A program made the position numbers and the translations under genes. From Nostoc desertorum CM1-VF14 (GTDB lineage Bacteria; Cyanobacteriota; Cyanobacteriia; Cyanobacteriales; Nostocaceae), in contig JAHHHR010000074.1 in NCBI GenBank assembly GCA_019359245.1, positions 1 to 37,164 of the forward strand: 37,164 nt of DNA, written 5' to 3'. The notes under the pieces were generated by a model, which worked only from the letters and a program-made list of their open reading frames with translations, was not told the DNA's origin and searched no databases. This document shows positions 17,002 through 23,127 of this stretch, one piece after another (positions within the stretch are counted from its first letter, which is position 1; every line of letters starts with the position of its first letter).

Positions 17002-17317
17002 CAATGTCCTCCATGTAAGTTAAGAAATCACCAGGTTGAGCGTTTAGCTTTTTACAAATAACTTCAACTGTTGTTCTATCAGGATAAATATCTCTATCTC
17101 TCCAGAGCCTAAAAGCAGTCGCTCTGGACAATCCAGTGATTTGCCAAAATTTATTGGCGTTCCACCGTAGTCGTGGATTAACTGATCTTCCTATGTACTG
17201 AATTATGCCTTGATAGTCAATTGCGAAATAAATACAGGGCTGGCTAGGTAGCTGAGATCGCTCATCAAGGGCCACTGAAGGTAGCAACAAAGGATTAATG
17301 GTTTGAGGATTAATCAT
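16991..17317 (-). CDS. Chimera: GIY-YIG nuclease N-half fused to XRE-type HTH
   Basis: 108 residues. Residues 13-52 match the start of the GIY-YIG endonuclease family common in cyanobacteria: LPSQPCIYFAID (IYF at 29-31), IIQYIGRSVNP (YIG 41-43), Arg51. The nuclease then stops: its C-terminal half with the catalytic Glu and Asn is absent. From residue 56, KFWQITGLSRATAFRLWRDRDIYPDRTTVEVICKKLNAQPGDFL is a Cro/CI-type HTH with its own usual beginning (normally KFWQETGLSRATAFRLW). It overlaps the preceding XRE gene by 8 bp. A DNA-binding regulator is likely; nuclease activity is not expected. Confidence 0.75.
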   Translation of the reverse strand: MINPQTINPLLLPSVALDERSQLPSQPCIYFAIDYQGIIQYIGRSVNPRLRWNANKFWQITGLSRATAFRLWRDRDIYPDRTTVEVICKKLNAQPGDFLTYMEDIDEA

Positions 17318-17531
17318 CTTTGCCTTTCTCCTCTGCCGGGAACCACTCTATTATCTCTCCTGGTTGAATTCTGTAAGTCTCGCAAAGAGCTTCCAGAATT
17401 TTAGAGGAGGGAATATAGGTTGGATCTGCTGCCAACTTGTACCCTGTTGTATCAGAAATTTTGGCATCTTGAATCATTCGATAAGCTGACAGCCCTCGAC
17501 TCTCTAAAAATTGCTTGATTTTATTTCGCAT
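17310..17531 (-). CDS. XRE-family (Cro/CI-type) transcriptional regulator
   Basis: 73 residues from ATG 17529-17531, chosen because GAGG lies eight bases upstream; an in-frame ATG two codons earlier is too close to it. The protein is a single HTH: IKQFLESRGLSAYRMIQDAKISDTTGYKLAADPTYIPSSKILEALCETYRIQPGEIIEWFP. It is the first gene of a two-gene leftward operon with the chimera, reading from a consensus-like promoter. Probably represses its own and the divergent transcript. Confidence 0.8.
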   Translation of the reverse strand: MRNKIKQFLESRGLSAYRMIQDAKISDTTGYKLAADPTYIPSSKILEALCETYRIQPGEIIEWFPAEEKGKDD

Positions 17532-17558
17532 AGGCATAACCTCTATACTACTACAGCT

Positions 17559-17618
17559 ATTATACCCCAAAAATATATAGTGTAAATATTGCAATACTAT
17601 AAAAAATTTGATAGTATT
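17559..17618 (-). promoter_or_regulatory. Promoter and operator of the XRE operon
   Basis: Leftward -35 TTTACA (17581-17586), 16-base spacer and -10 TATAAT (17559-17564) lie about 28 bases before the XRE start. Directly upstream of the -35 is an inverted repeat, AATACTAT...ATAGTATT (17593-17600/17611-17618), in the divergent intergenic region. This is a likely binding site for one of the XRE proteins. Confidence 0.6.
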
Positions 17619-17625
17619 AAATTGT

Positions 17626-17665
17626 AGAGAAAGCGCCCCTGACTACCAATCCGAAGCGCTTCTCT
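17626..17665 (+). promoter_or_regulatory. Leader hairpin before the rightward gene run
   Basis: AGAGAAAGCGC (17626-17636) pairs with GCGCTTCTCT (17656-17665) with one bulged A, in the short leader of the 17694 gene. AAGGAG follows 10 bases before the start codon. It may be a leader stem or an operator. Confidence 0.4.
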
Positions 17666-17693
17666 ACTCCTAAATTCAAGGAGTTTACTTATC

Positions 17694-18632
17694 ATGACAT
17701 ACCAAATCTACAGCCAACAACAGCTGCAACTGAAATCCATTGCACGGCTCAAGCAAATCTACAGCGAAATTGCCTGCACAGTCGAAGTAAGCGATAAACG
17801 CTGTAAGGATTCTTGGATTACTGCGATCGCTAATTATCAAGCAAGCAAGATTCAGAAGCTCACCCCTGCTGCCCCCGACAACCAAGCCCTCGCCCAAGCC
17901 GAACTCGACAACTACATCGCTGACCAAGCCCAAACCATAGCTCCCGAACCACTCAGAATAGTCGAAATCTCGTTTGACCATCACGAATATTACGCTGGTA
18001 ATCAACTGATAGCCAGCATCAGCCATGACGACAACCATTTAACCCAACGCTGGGTTGTCATGGTCAACGACAAAGAAGTATTCCGTGCCAACACTCTAAT
18101 GCGTTGCGATCGCTTCATCTGCACTCACTACAAAGACGGTTTATTACCTGTGCAAGAAGAAGCAGGGGGGCAGGGGGCAGTTAGTCCAATTCGCAATTCG
18201 CAATTCGCAGTTCGCAGTTTAGAGAATTGCGAATTGCGAACTGACAATTGCGAATTGTTGCAGCGCCCTGCACCCTGCTCCTTGTCCTCTTCTACCACTG
18301 GTAATGAAATCATGGCGCAGATTTTTAACGAATGCGAAAAGTTTGGGTTTGAAATCCTGGACGATGGAATTTACAACAACGATGTGAAACTGGGTGAAGT
18401 GGGATGCACTGACGGCGGCTGGTGGTTGATTCAGGCTTCTTCATCTCATCAGCAGAAGGTAGTGTGTGATTCAGTGGAGTCGGCAGTGCAATCGCTATCT
18501 GTGATCGAAGTATCGTCGGTATCTTGCGACGAACTCTTGGATAGAGCATTTGACGAACTTAGTGCAAGCGAATGGCGCAGGCTGCTGGAGTATCAGACAG
18601 TATTTGCCAACAGTCAATTAGTAGCGGCGTAG
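17694..18632 (+). CDS. Hypothetical cyanobacterial plasmid protein with in-frame repeat insertion
   Basis: 312 residues as annotated. Residues 1-150 begin YQIYSQQQLQLKSIARLKQIYSEIACTVEV (SAP-like helices) and include ISFDHHEYYAGNQLIASISHDD. Residues ~155-200 (GGQGAVSPIRNSQFAVRSLENCELRTDNCELLQ) are the translation of an inserted AATTCGC repeat element, not protein sequence under selection. From residue 207 a second conserved-looking domain follows (MAQIFNECEKFGFEILDDGIYNNDVKLGEVGCTDGGWWLIQAS). The frame survives the insertion. Alternatively the second half is now a separate gene starting at ATG 18312. AAGGAG precedes the start. Function unknown. Confidence 0.65.
   Translation: MTYQIYSQQQLQLKSIARLKQIYSEIACTVEVSDKRCKDSWITAIANYQASKIQKLTPAAPDNQALAQAELDNYIADQAQTIAPEPLRIVEISFDHHEYYAGNQLIASISHDDNHLTQRWVVMVNDKEVFRANTLMRCDRFICTHYKDGLLPVQEEAGGQGAVSPIRNSQFAVRSLENCELRTDNCELLQRPAPCSLSSSTTGNEIMAQIFNECEKFGFEILDDGIYNNDVKLGEVGCTDGGWWLIQASSSHQQKVVCDSVESAVQSLSVIEVSSVSCDELLDRAFDELSASEWRRLLEYQTVFANSQLVAA
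18161..18285. repeat. AATTCGC heptamer-repeat element inside a coding region
   Basis: Outer imperfect inverted arms are AGCAGGGGGGCAGGGGGC (18161 on) and, on the other side, CGCCCTGCACCCTGCT (18264-18279). Inside are tandem AATTCGC copies (18189-18210) facing inverted AATTGCG copies (18225-18256), so the whole folds into a long hairpin. This is the same heptamer family as at 36452-36477 and 36868-36900. Such short tandem repeats are known in Nostocales. It is inserted in the gene at 17694 without closing the frame. Confidence 0.75.
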
Positions 18633-18637
18633 GAAAA

Positions 18638-18659
18638 AAGTAGGCTTTTATGCCTACTT
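18638..18659 (+). terminator. Terminator-like hairpin
   Basis: AAGTAGGC (18638-18645) and GCCTACTT (18652-18659) form a perfect 8-bp stem with a six-base loop, starting six bases after the stop of the 17694 gene. The following CCTCTAATCC is not a T-run; the stem itself ends in TT. The remaining 18660-18836 holds no gene that I can see. Confidence 0.5.
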
Positions 18660-18836
18660 CCTCTAATCCAATAAATTTCCAATGACTTACCAGTTCCAAA
18701 TATAACTATCACTTTTGGGAAAAACCTCAGTAAGTTCCTTTTAAATTCCAGCAAATCACTGCTGAAATTGATTTTTACCAACAGCAAATAAGCATTCTCA
18801 ACCGACAGTTAACCGTCTTAACCGGGGGTTTCACAA

Positions 18837-19040
18837 ATGCCTAAAACGATTGATAACACCTTTGACCGTAGAGCAAACCATTTGCTGCGTTCGATTCGGC
18901 TTTGCGGTGGTTGTGTTCCACTGCATCGTCTGCAATTCCAATTCTCTGATTCAGTAATTCAAACTCTGCTGGATAAAGAACTGGTGCAAGTACAGAACAC
19001 GGGACGCGGTTTTTTGTTGGAAATTGCCGAGGATTTTTAG
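18837..19040 (+). CDS. Small hypothetical protein
   Basis: 67 residues, basic, with two Cys in CGGCVPLHRL and an HTH-like end (SDSVIQTLLDKELVQVQNTGRGFLLEIAEDF). The spacing resembles a winged-helix fragment, in which VIQTLLDKELVQVQNTGRGFLLE would be the recognition helix and wing. GGGGG lies near the start. It overlaps no other gene and is followed within 26 bases by the next start. Unknown role in the plasmid block. Confidence 0.55.
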   Translation: MPKTIDNTFDRRANHLLRSIRLCGGCVPLHRLQFQFSDSVIQTLLDKELVQVQNTGRGFLLEIAEDF

Positions 19041-19065
19041 GTTATTAATCCAAGAGGAAATAATT

Positions 19066-19455
19066 ATGAAACTTTACGCGAAAACTATTTCAGCTACTCT
19101 GCCAGATTGGGCAACCGTCGTTAAACGCAGTGCAGATTTGATTGAGGTTGAAATCAACGATGAACACCCGAATTTTCAATCTCTGCTTGAGGAGTTAGAG
19201 ACGGAGATTGAGCCAGGGACTTTTGGTGTTAAGGCAGAGGATTTATGTTCAAGGCTCGGCATTGAAATGTCTAATCCGCATCTCCACCAGTTAGTTGAAC
19301 AAGCCCAAACCCTGATATCCCTTATTGCTTGGCACTCAGACTACAAACAAATGTTGGACGAGGGATATCAACCAGATTTAAACATTGCTGATGCTAGCAC
19401 CGCCCTAACTTATTTGCAATGGGAGTTAGAGCGCAATCGAGAAACTTCTGTCTAA
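19066..19455 (+). CDS. Hypothetical protein
   Basis: 129 residues from ATG 19066, chosen because AGAGGAAA lies ideally upstream; an earlier ATG at 19024 overlaps the preceding gene and lacks a site. The sequence is acidic and soluble: MKLYAKTISATLPDWATVVKRSADLIEVEIND, then helices rich in Leu and Glu ending YLQWELERNRETSV. No family recognised. It belongs to the same rightward run. Confidence 0.6.
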   Translation: MKLYAKTISATLPDWATVVKRSADLIEVEINDEHPNFQSLLEELETEIEPGTFGVKAEDLCSRLGIEMSNPHLHQLVEQAQTLISLIAWHSDYKQMLDEGYQPDLNIADASTALTYLQWELERNRETSV

Positions 19456-19462
19456 TACAAAA

Positions 19463-19501
19463 GCGTTCACCTAAAACAATGCCATCACTTTAGATGAACG
19501 C
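19463..19501 (+). terminator. Terminator-like hairpin
   Basis: GCGTTCACCTAAA (19463-19475) pairs with TTTAGATGAACGC (19489-19501), 13-bp arms with one mismatch and a 13-base loop. It starts eight bases after the stop of the preceding gene and is followed by GGAAGTTTTTCT. A good candidate for termination. Confidence 0.6.
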
Positions 19502-19573
19502 ACGGAAGTTTTTCTCCCGCTACAGGATTCTCATTATTGCACACGAAACACCAATCAATGAAACTTAACCGAG

Positions 19574-20422
19574 ATGAGAATGATTACTGAAATTAAACTA
19601 GGTTTATGCAACCCTCCCGAACCCATCTATTTATTTGTCAATCAAGGGGAAGTAGACGGTGAATCTTATGTCTGGTACAAGTTCAATATCAGCCAGGATA
19701 AGAAAATCCCAGTTCCTCAAAGGGCGTTAACTGGGTACTTGTCAGAACTGCGATTGACAACTAAAGAATTCAAAGGCAGGGACAATCTTAAACTGGATAT
19801 TGTCGTGAGTGCTGATGAGCTTTACGTCATAAGAACTGGTGTTGAAACCAACTTCGCCAAAAGCTTCCTTCTCGCTGCCTCATTAGTCCAAGATTTCTCT
19901 AAACCACTGATTATTGTTGCTAATGCTGGCGACGAAAACACAGTTTTCTGTAATCTTTACGATGCTGCAAGTAAAACCAAGATTTACAGAGAATGGAGTA
20001 GAGATTTGAATTGGGCAACTATCATTCGTGACATCCAATCTTTATTGGGTGCAACTTCAAACTCGATTCCCGAACCCCCACTGACTCCAACAAAACTTAG
20101 TGTAGTTCCTCAACCAGTACACCCACAAGACTTGCGAGTAAAAAATATTCGTACTTTGCTTGATTATCCGCTTGATTTAGTCAAAGAGTGGTTGGAATTT
20201 CAGGATGTTGACCGCCCAAGTCTACTTCATATTAGCAAGATTAATGAATTAGTAAAAACAATGTGTTTGGCTTGGGCAGCAGACAAGTGCGAGTATCGCA
20301 ATCATGCTGAATGTGACTATCAAAATCTTGTTGTTAATGCTGTTGCTAGCGGTGCGGATGAATTAACAGCAATCAGCGCATGGATGCAACAGTTGCAAGC
20401 TACAAAAGCTGGAGCAATGTAA
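19574..20422 (+). CDS. Hypothetical plasmid protein, two-domain
   Basis: 282 residues. The N-terminal half is beta-rich (IYLFVNQGEVDGESYVWYKFNISQDKKIPVPQRALTGYLSELRLTTKEFKGRDNLKLDIVVSADELYVIRTG), reminiscent of an OB-like or similar nucleic-acid-binding fold, but this is only an impression. A proline-rich linker (NSIPEPPLTPTKLSVVPQPVHPQ) leads to a helical C-terminal half with LLDYPLDLVKEWLEFQDVDRPSLLHISKINELVKTMCLAWA. No catalytic motif is visible. It sits in the pre-rep gene run. Start could be the first or third codon. Confidence 0.6.
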   Translation: MRMITEIKLGLCNPPEPIYLFVNQGEVDGESYVWYKFNISQDKKIPVPQRALTGYLSELRLTTKEFKGRDNLKLDIVVSADELYVIRTGVETNFAKSFLLAASLVQDFSKPLIIVANAGDENTVFCNLYDAASKTKIYREWSRDLNWATIIRDIQSLLGATSNSIPEPPLTPTKLSVVPQPVHPQDLRVKNIRTLLDYPLDLVKEWLEFQDVDRPSLLHISKINELVKTMCLAWAADKCEYRNHAECDYQNLVVNAVASGADELTAISAWMQQLQATKAGAM

Positions 20423-20432
20423 ATCAGAAGTC

Positions 20433-20463
20433 AGGATTCAGAATATTTTTACTTCTGAATCCT
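20433..20463 (+). terminator. Hairpin between plasmid genes
   Basis: Perfect 11-bp arms AGGATTCAGAA (20433-20443) and TTCTGAATCCT (20453-20463) with a nine-base loop containing TTTTT, placed ten bases after a stop codon. A terminator or a short dispersed hairpin repeat. Confidence 0.5.
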
Positions 20464-20487
20464 CAATTAATCAAATAGGAATTACCC

Positions 20488-20697
20488 ATGAGAGTCATCG
20501 TTACAGTAGTCGATAAAATCACAAGTGAAGCGCACTTAAATATTCCTGATGGACTGTCAGAGTCGGCAATCAAGCAGCACATTACAGACCTCTACAACAG
20601 TGGTGAGATGCTGATTGATTTGAATCTTTGTCAAGTGGACTTTGAATCGATCAGCGCTCAAATTATCTCAGAACACTCTTCTACTAAATCTGCATAA
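20488..20697 (+). CDS. Small hypothetical protein
   Basis: 69 residues, acidic, soluble: MRVIVTVVDKITSEAHLNIPDGLSESAIKQHITDLYNSGEMLIDLNLCQVDFESIS. A ferredoxin-like alternation of strands and one helix is suggested, but no family is recognised. GGAATTACCC precedes the start. The stop is two bases before the next gene's ATG, so the two are co-transcribed. Confidence 0.6.
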   Translation: MRVIVTVVDKITSEAHLNIPDGLSESAIKQHITDLYNSGEMLIDLNLCQVDFESISAQIISEHSSTKSA

Positions 20698-20699
20698 AT

Positions 20700-21113
20700 A
20701 TGAAACGTAATCATCCGAATCCAAAATGGACTGATGAAGAACTAGCAATTATCGAGGTGATGGCTGATCTTTATACCAAAGAGCAAATCGCCAAAAGCTT
20801 GAAACGAAAAGGATACCAGCGTACACCAGTTGCAATTGGACTCAAGTTAAATAGTTTAGGTTATTCAGCCCGTCCCACACTTGACAATTATAGCTGCAAG
20901 GAAATTGCCCAAGTTCTTCAATTGAATTTCTCAACTGTATCTAGATGGGTAGGAAGAGGATGGCTCAAAGCTACTAAGCGTTCTGCCAGACATTATCAAG
21001 TCAGAATTTCTCATCTCAAACAGTTTTTTGAAAATCCACCACAATCCATTAAAAAACGTATTGCTGCTCTTGATGTTGAAGCAATTAATTACTTATTGGG
21101 GAGACGTGCATGA
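20700..21113 (+). CDS. DNA-binding protein with SANT-like and MerR-like HTH segments
   Basis: 137 residues. Residues 9-55 (KWTDEELAIIEVMADLYTKEQIAKSLKRKGYQRTPVAIGLKLNSLGYS) have the spacing of a Myb/SANT-like helical DNA-binding unit used in some phage regulators. Residues 62-112 (DNYSCKEIAQVLQLNFSTVSRWVGRGWLKATKRSARHYQVRISHLKQFF) are a MerR/excisionase-type HTH with wing. Two DNA-binding units in one short protein suggest a regulator or excisionase-like factor. Overlaps the next gene by four bases (ATGA). Confidence 0.65.
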   Translation: MKRNHPNPKWTDEELAIIEVMADLYTKEQIAKSLKRKGYQRTPVAIGLKLNSLGYSARPTLDNYSCKEIAQVLQLNFSTVSRWVGRGWLKATKRSARHYQVRISHLKQFFENPPQSIKKRIAALDVEAINYLLGRRA

Positions 21114-21568
21114 TTGACCACATTAACGCACTGAAAACGAGTTGGTATCTTTCCCCGCCTTGGGGTCGAACAATTCCACCCGTTGAGGTGAATTTACTGG
21201 AGAGAGTATACCTGAGAACCACGAGAACATTTGGTTACTGTTGCGGTATGCAATGGAAGCATGAGTGCTGGATTTATTCAATTGACTGCCGTAATGAAAT
21301 ACTCCACGCTACACAAAATCAAATCATCGGGACTGGAGAGTTAGAAAGCATCACTGTGCAAAAACCTGCTTTTGTTTTGGGCGAAAGAGTGATGCTCTGT
21401 TCTCACGATAAAGGAACAAAGCAACGGCTAATTCTGGGGATTGGGCTGGTGCATGATTCTTGGTTTTACCTTGTTGAATTGGTGTCGCCAACGTTAATTA
21501 AGACACCAACTATATTGAATCGTTTCTCATTAGTTGGTGAGAAAAGTTTGGTGCGGGTAAATGTTTAA
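21110..21568 (+). CDS. DUF1392-like hypothetical protein
   Basis: 152 residues: INALKTSWYLSPPWGRTIPPVEVNLLERVYLRTTRTFGYCCGMQWKHECWIYSIDC, then IIGTGELESI and VLGERVMLCSHDKGTKQRLILGIGLVHDSWFYLVEL. Length, Cys pattern and the WYLSPPWG start agree with what I recall of DUF1392, described from Anabaena-type cyanobacteria; I could not verify this by search. The second half is a compact beta-barrel-like sequence. Its ATG overlaps the stop of the HTH gene, so they are coupled. Function unknown. Confidence 0.6.
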   Translation: MIDHINALKTSWYLSPPWGRTIPPVEVNLLERVYLRTTRTFGYCCGMQWKHECWIYSIDCRNEILHATQNQIIGTGELESITVQKPAFVLGERVMLCSHDKGTKQRLILGIGLVHDSWFYLVELVSPTLIKTPTILNRFSLVGEKSLVRVNV

Positions 21569-21599
21569 TTCTCTCTAATCACGCAACGAAAAAAAAGTT

Positions 21600-22361
21600 A
21601 TGTCACAAATTGAAATTGCCGAAATCATCGAACAAATAAAACAAGAGATTCAAATCGACGCTAATGGTCAGGGCAAGGCCAGTATTCGGGCAGCAGCCAG
21701 ATTAGCAAATGTTAATGATGCTGGATTGCTTAGAAGCCTCAAAACTGCTGCTGACATTTCTCGCTCTAAACTGGTTGAAAGGCTTATCTACAAAGGCTTT
21801 GAATGTGCTGAGATTAAATCATGGTCTGAGTCCGGTATTCCCGATGTCGCTGTAGCAACCATACTTCATTATTACGGTTATGAAGCTGGCAAGAGATGTA
21901 CCACACAAGCAAAATTAGCCTGTGAAGCTTTTGAAGGTATCGGTGTCCGGGCTTGGATTCAAGATTTACTGGGCTGGACTAAACCCGCCAATCCTTCCGA
22001 AACCGTCATGACACAAATACAGTTACTCGCTGCAATAGCCCAACAGATGGCACAGCAAGAACAATATTTATTGGAGCAACAACAGCAACAAACTCAAATC
22101 CTGGCGAGACTCAAAGCTGTTGAAGTTGAGCAAGATAGGGTGAATACACCATGCGGCCACAAATATAGTGTTGTTGGATTTGCCAGTCTTCAAGGTTTAG
22201 AAATATCGGTAAAAGAAGCAGGTACGAAAGGTCGAAAAGCCAGTGCATTGTGTCGAAAAAAAGGAATAGAGATAGAACGCATTCATGATCCACGTTTTGG
22301 AAAAGTCGGTTTGTATCCAGAAAGTATTTTGGTTGAGGTTTTTAAAGCCGAACAAAATTAA
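21600..22361 (+). CDS. Hypothetical plasmid protein with coiled coil and antirepressor-like C-terminus
   Basis: 253 residues. The N-terminal two fifths are helical (GKASIRAAARLANVNDAGLLRSLKTAADISRSKLVERL, an HTH-like start). CEAFEGIGVRAWIQDLLGW is a segment seen in cyanobacterial mobile-element proteins. A Gln-rich coiled coil follows (140-175). The C-terminal 60 residues (SVVGFASLQGLEISVKEAGTKGRKASALCRKKGIEIERIHDPRFGKVGLYPESILVEVF) resemble the DNA-binding C-domain of phage antirepressors. Likely a regulator, not demonstrated. Confidence 0.6.
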   Translation: MSQIEIAEIIEQIKQEIQIDANGQGKASIRAAARLANVNDAGLLRSLKTAADISRSKLVERLIYKGFECAEIKSWSESGIPDVAVATILHYYGYEAGKRCTTQAKLACEAFEGIGVRAWIQDLLGWTKPANPSETVMTQIQLLAAIAQQMAQQEQYLLEQQQQQTQILARLKAVEVEQDRVNTPCGHKYSVVGFASLQGLEISVKEAGTKGRKASALCRKKGIEIERIHDPRFGKVGLYPESILVEVFKAEQN

Positions 22362-22410
22362 CTAACAGTAATTGTCTTCGCTACACGTTCTTTAGTTGGA
22401 CAAAACTACC

Positions 22411-23010
22411 ATGCAACAACTCAATTTGTTTCAGGAATCTACCCCAATTTTACCAGTCACTTATTATCCCGATTTCTTAAGTCAAGAACTTGCAAACTCA
22501 CTCTACCAACACTGCTTGAAACTGGAGTGGCAACAGAATCAAATCAGGATCGCGGGTAAAACAATGCCCGTCCCTCGCCTTGAATGCATTTATGGTGATG
22601 CCGGATGTGATTACCTTTATTCCAACAGCGTGTTTTTGAAACCCTTAACTTGGACAGACAATCTGGCTAACTTGCGGGATTCTATCATTGCGCTGACTGG
22701 CTACAAATTCCGTATCGTCATTGGAAATAAGTACCGCAGTGGACAGGACAGTATCGGCTGGCACGCTGACAATGAACCATCGATGGGATCTAAACCAGCG
22801 ATTGCATCAGTCAGCTTGGGTTCATGTCGCAAATTCCAAATCAAACCGAGAAATGGCAGGCCAACGGATTTTTGGTTGGAACACGGCAGTTTGCTGGTAA
22901 TGCACCCAGGTTGCCAGTCTACTCATCTGCATCAGGTTCCGAAAACCAGCAAAGTGGTTAGCACCCGTATTAATCTGACTTTCCGACCACATACCGGGGC
23001 ACAGAGATAA
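22411..23010 (+). CDS. AlkB-family 2-oxoglutarate/Fe(II) dioxygenase
   Basis: 199 residues of the AlkB family, which repairs N-alkylated bases in DNA or RNA by oxidative demethylation. The Fe(II) ligands are visible as WHADNE (H118, D120) and THLHQVPKT (His174). The 2-oxoglutarate-binding Arg lies in STRINLTFR; the PRLECIYGD strand is a substrate-lid element of the family. ATG 22411 is preferred over TTG 22396 because MQQLNLFQ is the family's usual start. It is the last gene before rep and may be carried to protect the element's DNA. Confidence 0.9.
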   Translation: MQQLNLFQESTPILPVTYYPDFLSQELANSLYQHCLKLEWQQNQIRIAGKTMPVPRLECIYGDAGCDYLYSNSVFLKPLTWTDNLANLRDSIIALTGYKFRIVIGNKYRSGQDSIGWHADNEPSMGSKPAIASVSLGSCRKFQIKPRNGRPTDFWLEHGSLLVMHPGCQSTHLHQVPKTSKVVSTRINLTFRPHTGAQR

Positions 23011-23015
23011 CACTC

Positions 23016-23095
23016 TAGCTGGCTTAGTGACTACTTCATAGCCAGCTATAAGCATCGCAAAAAGTTTGAACTGGCGGCACACACTCAAGTGCCGC
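23016..23095 (+). promoter_or_regulatory. Tandem stem-loops in the rep leader
   Basis: TAGCTGGCT/AGCCAGCTA (23016-23024/23040-23048) and GCGGCAC/GTGCCGC (23074-23080/23089-23095) lie between alkB and the rep start. The first may end the alkB transcript. The second overlaps an in-frame GTG and sits 22 bases before AGAGGG and the ATG at 23128. Two stems here would suit attenuation or antisense control of rep expression, but no antisense promoter is obvious. Confidence 0.45.
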
Positions 23096-23127
23096 TCCAT
23101 TTCCATGCGTCAAAAAACAGAGGGAAT

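Noticed and set aside
16991..17531. Toxin-antitoxin pair
   Set aside because: Both products end in Cro/CI-type HTH domains and the GIY-YIG part lacks its catalytic half; no toxin fold is visible.
18189..18256. CRISPR-like short repeats
   Set aside because: Repeats are contiguous heptamers in opposite orientations with no spacers and no cas genes nearby.
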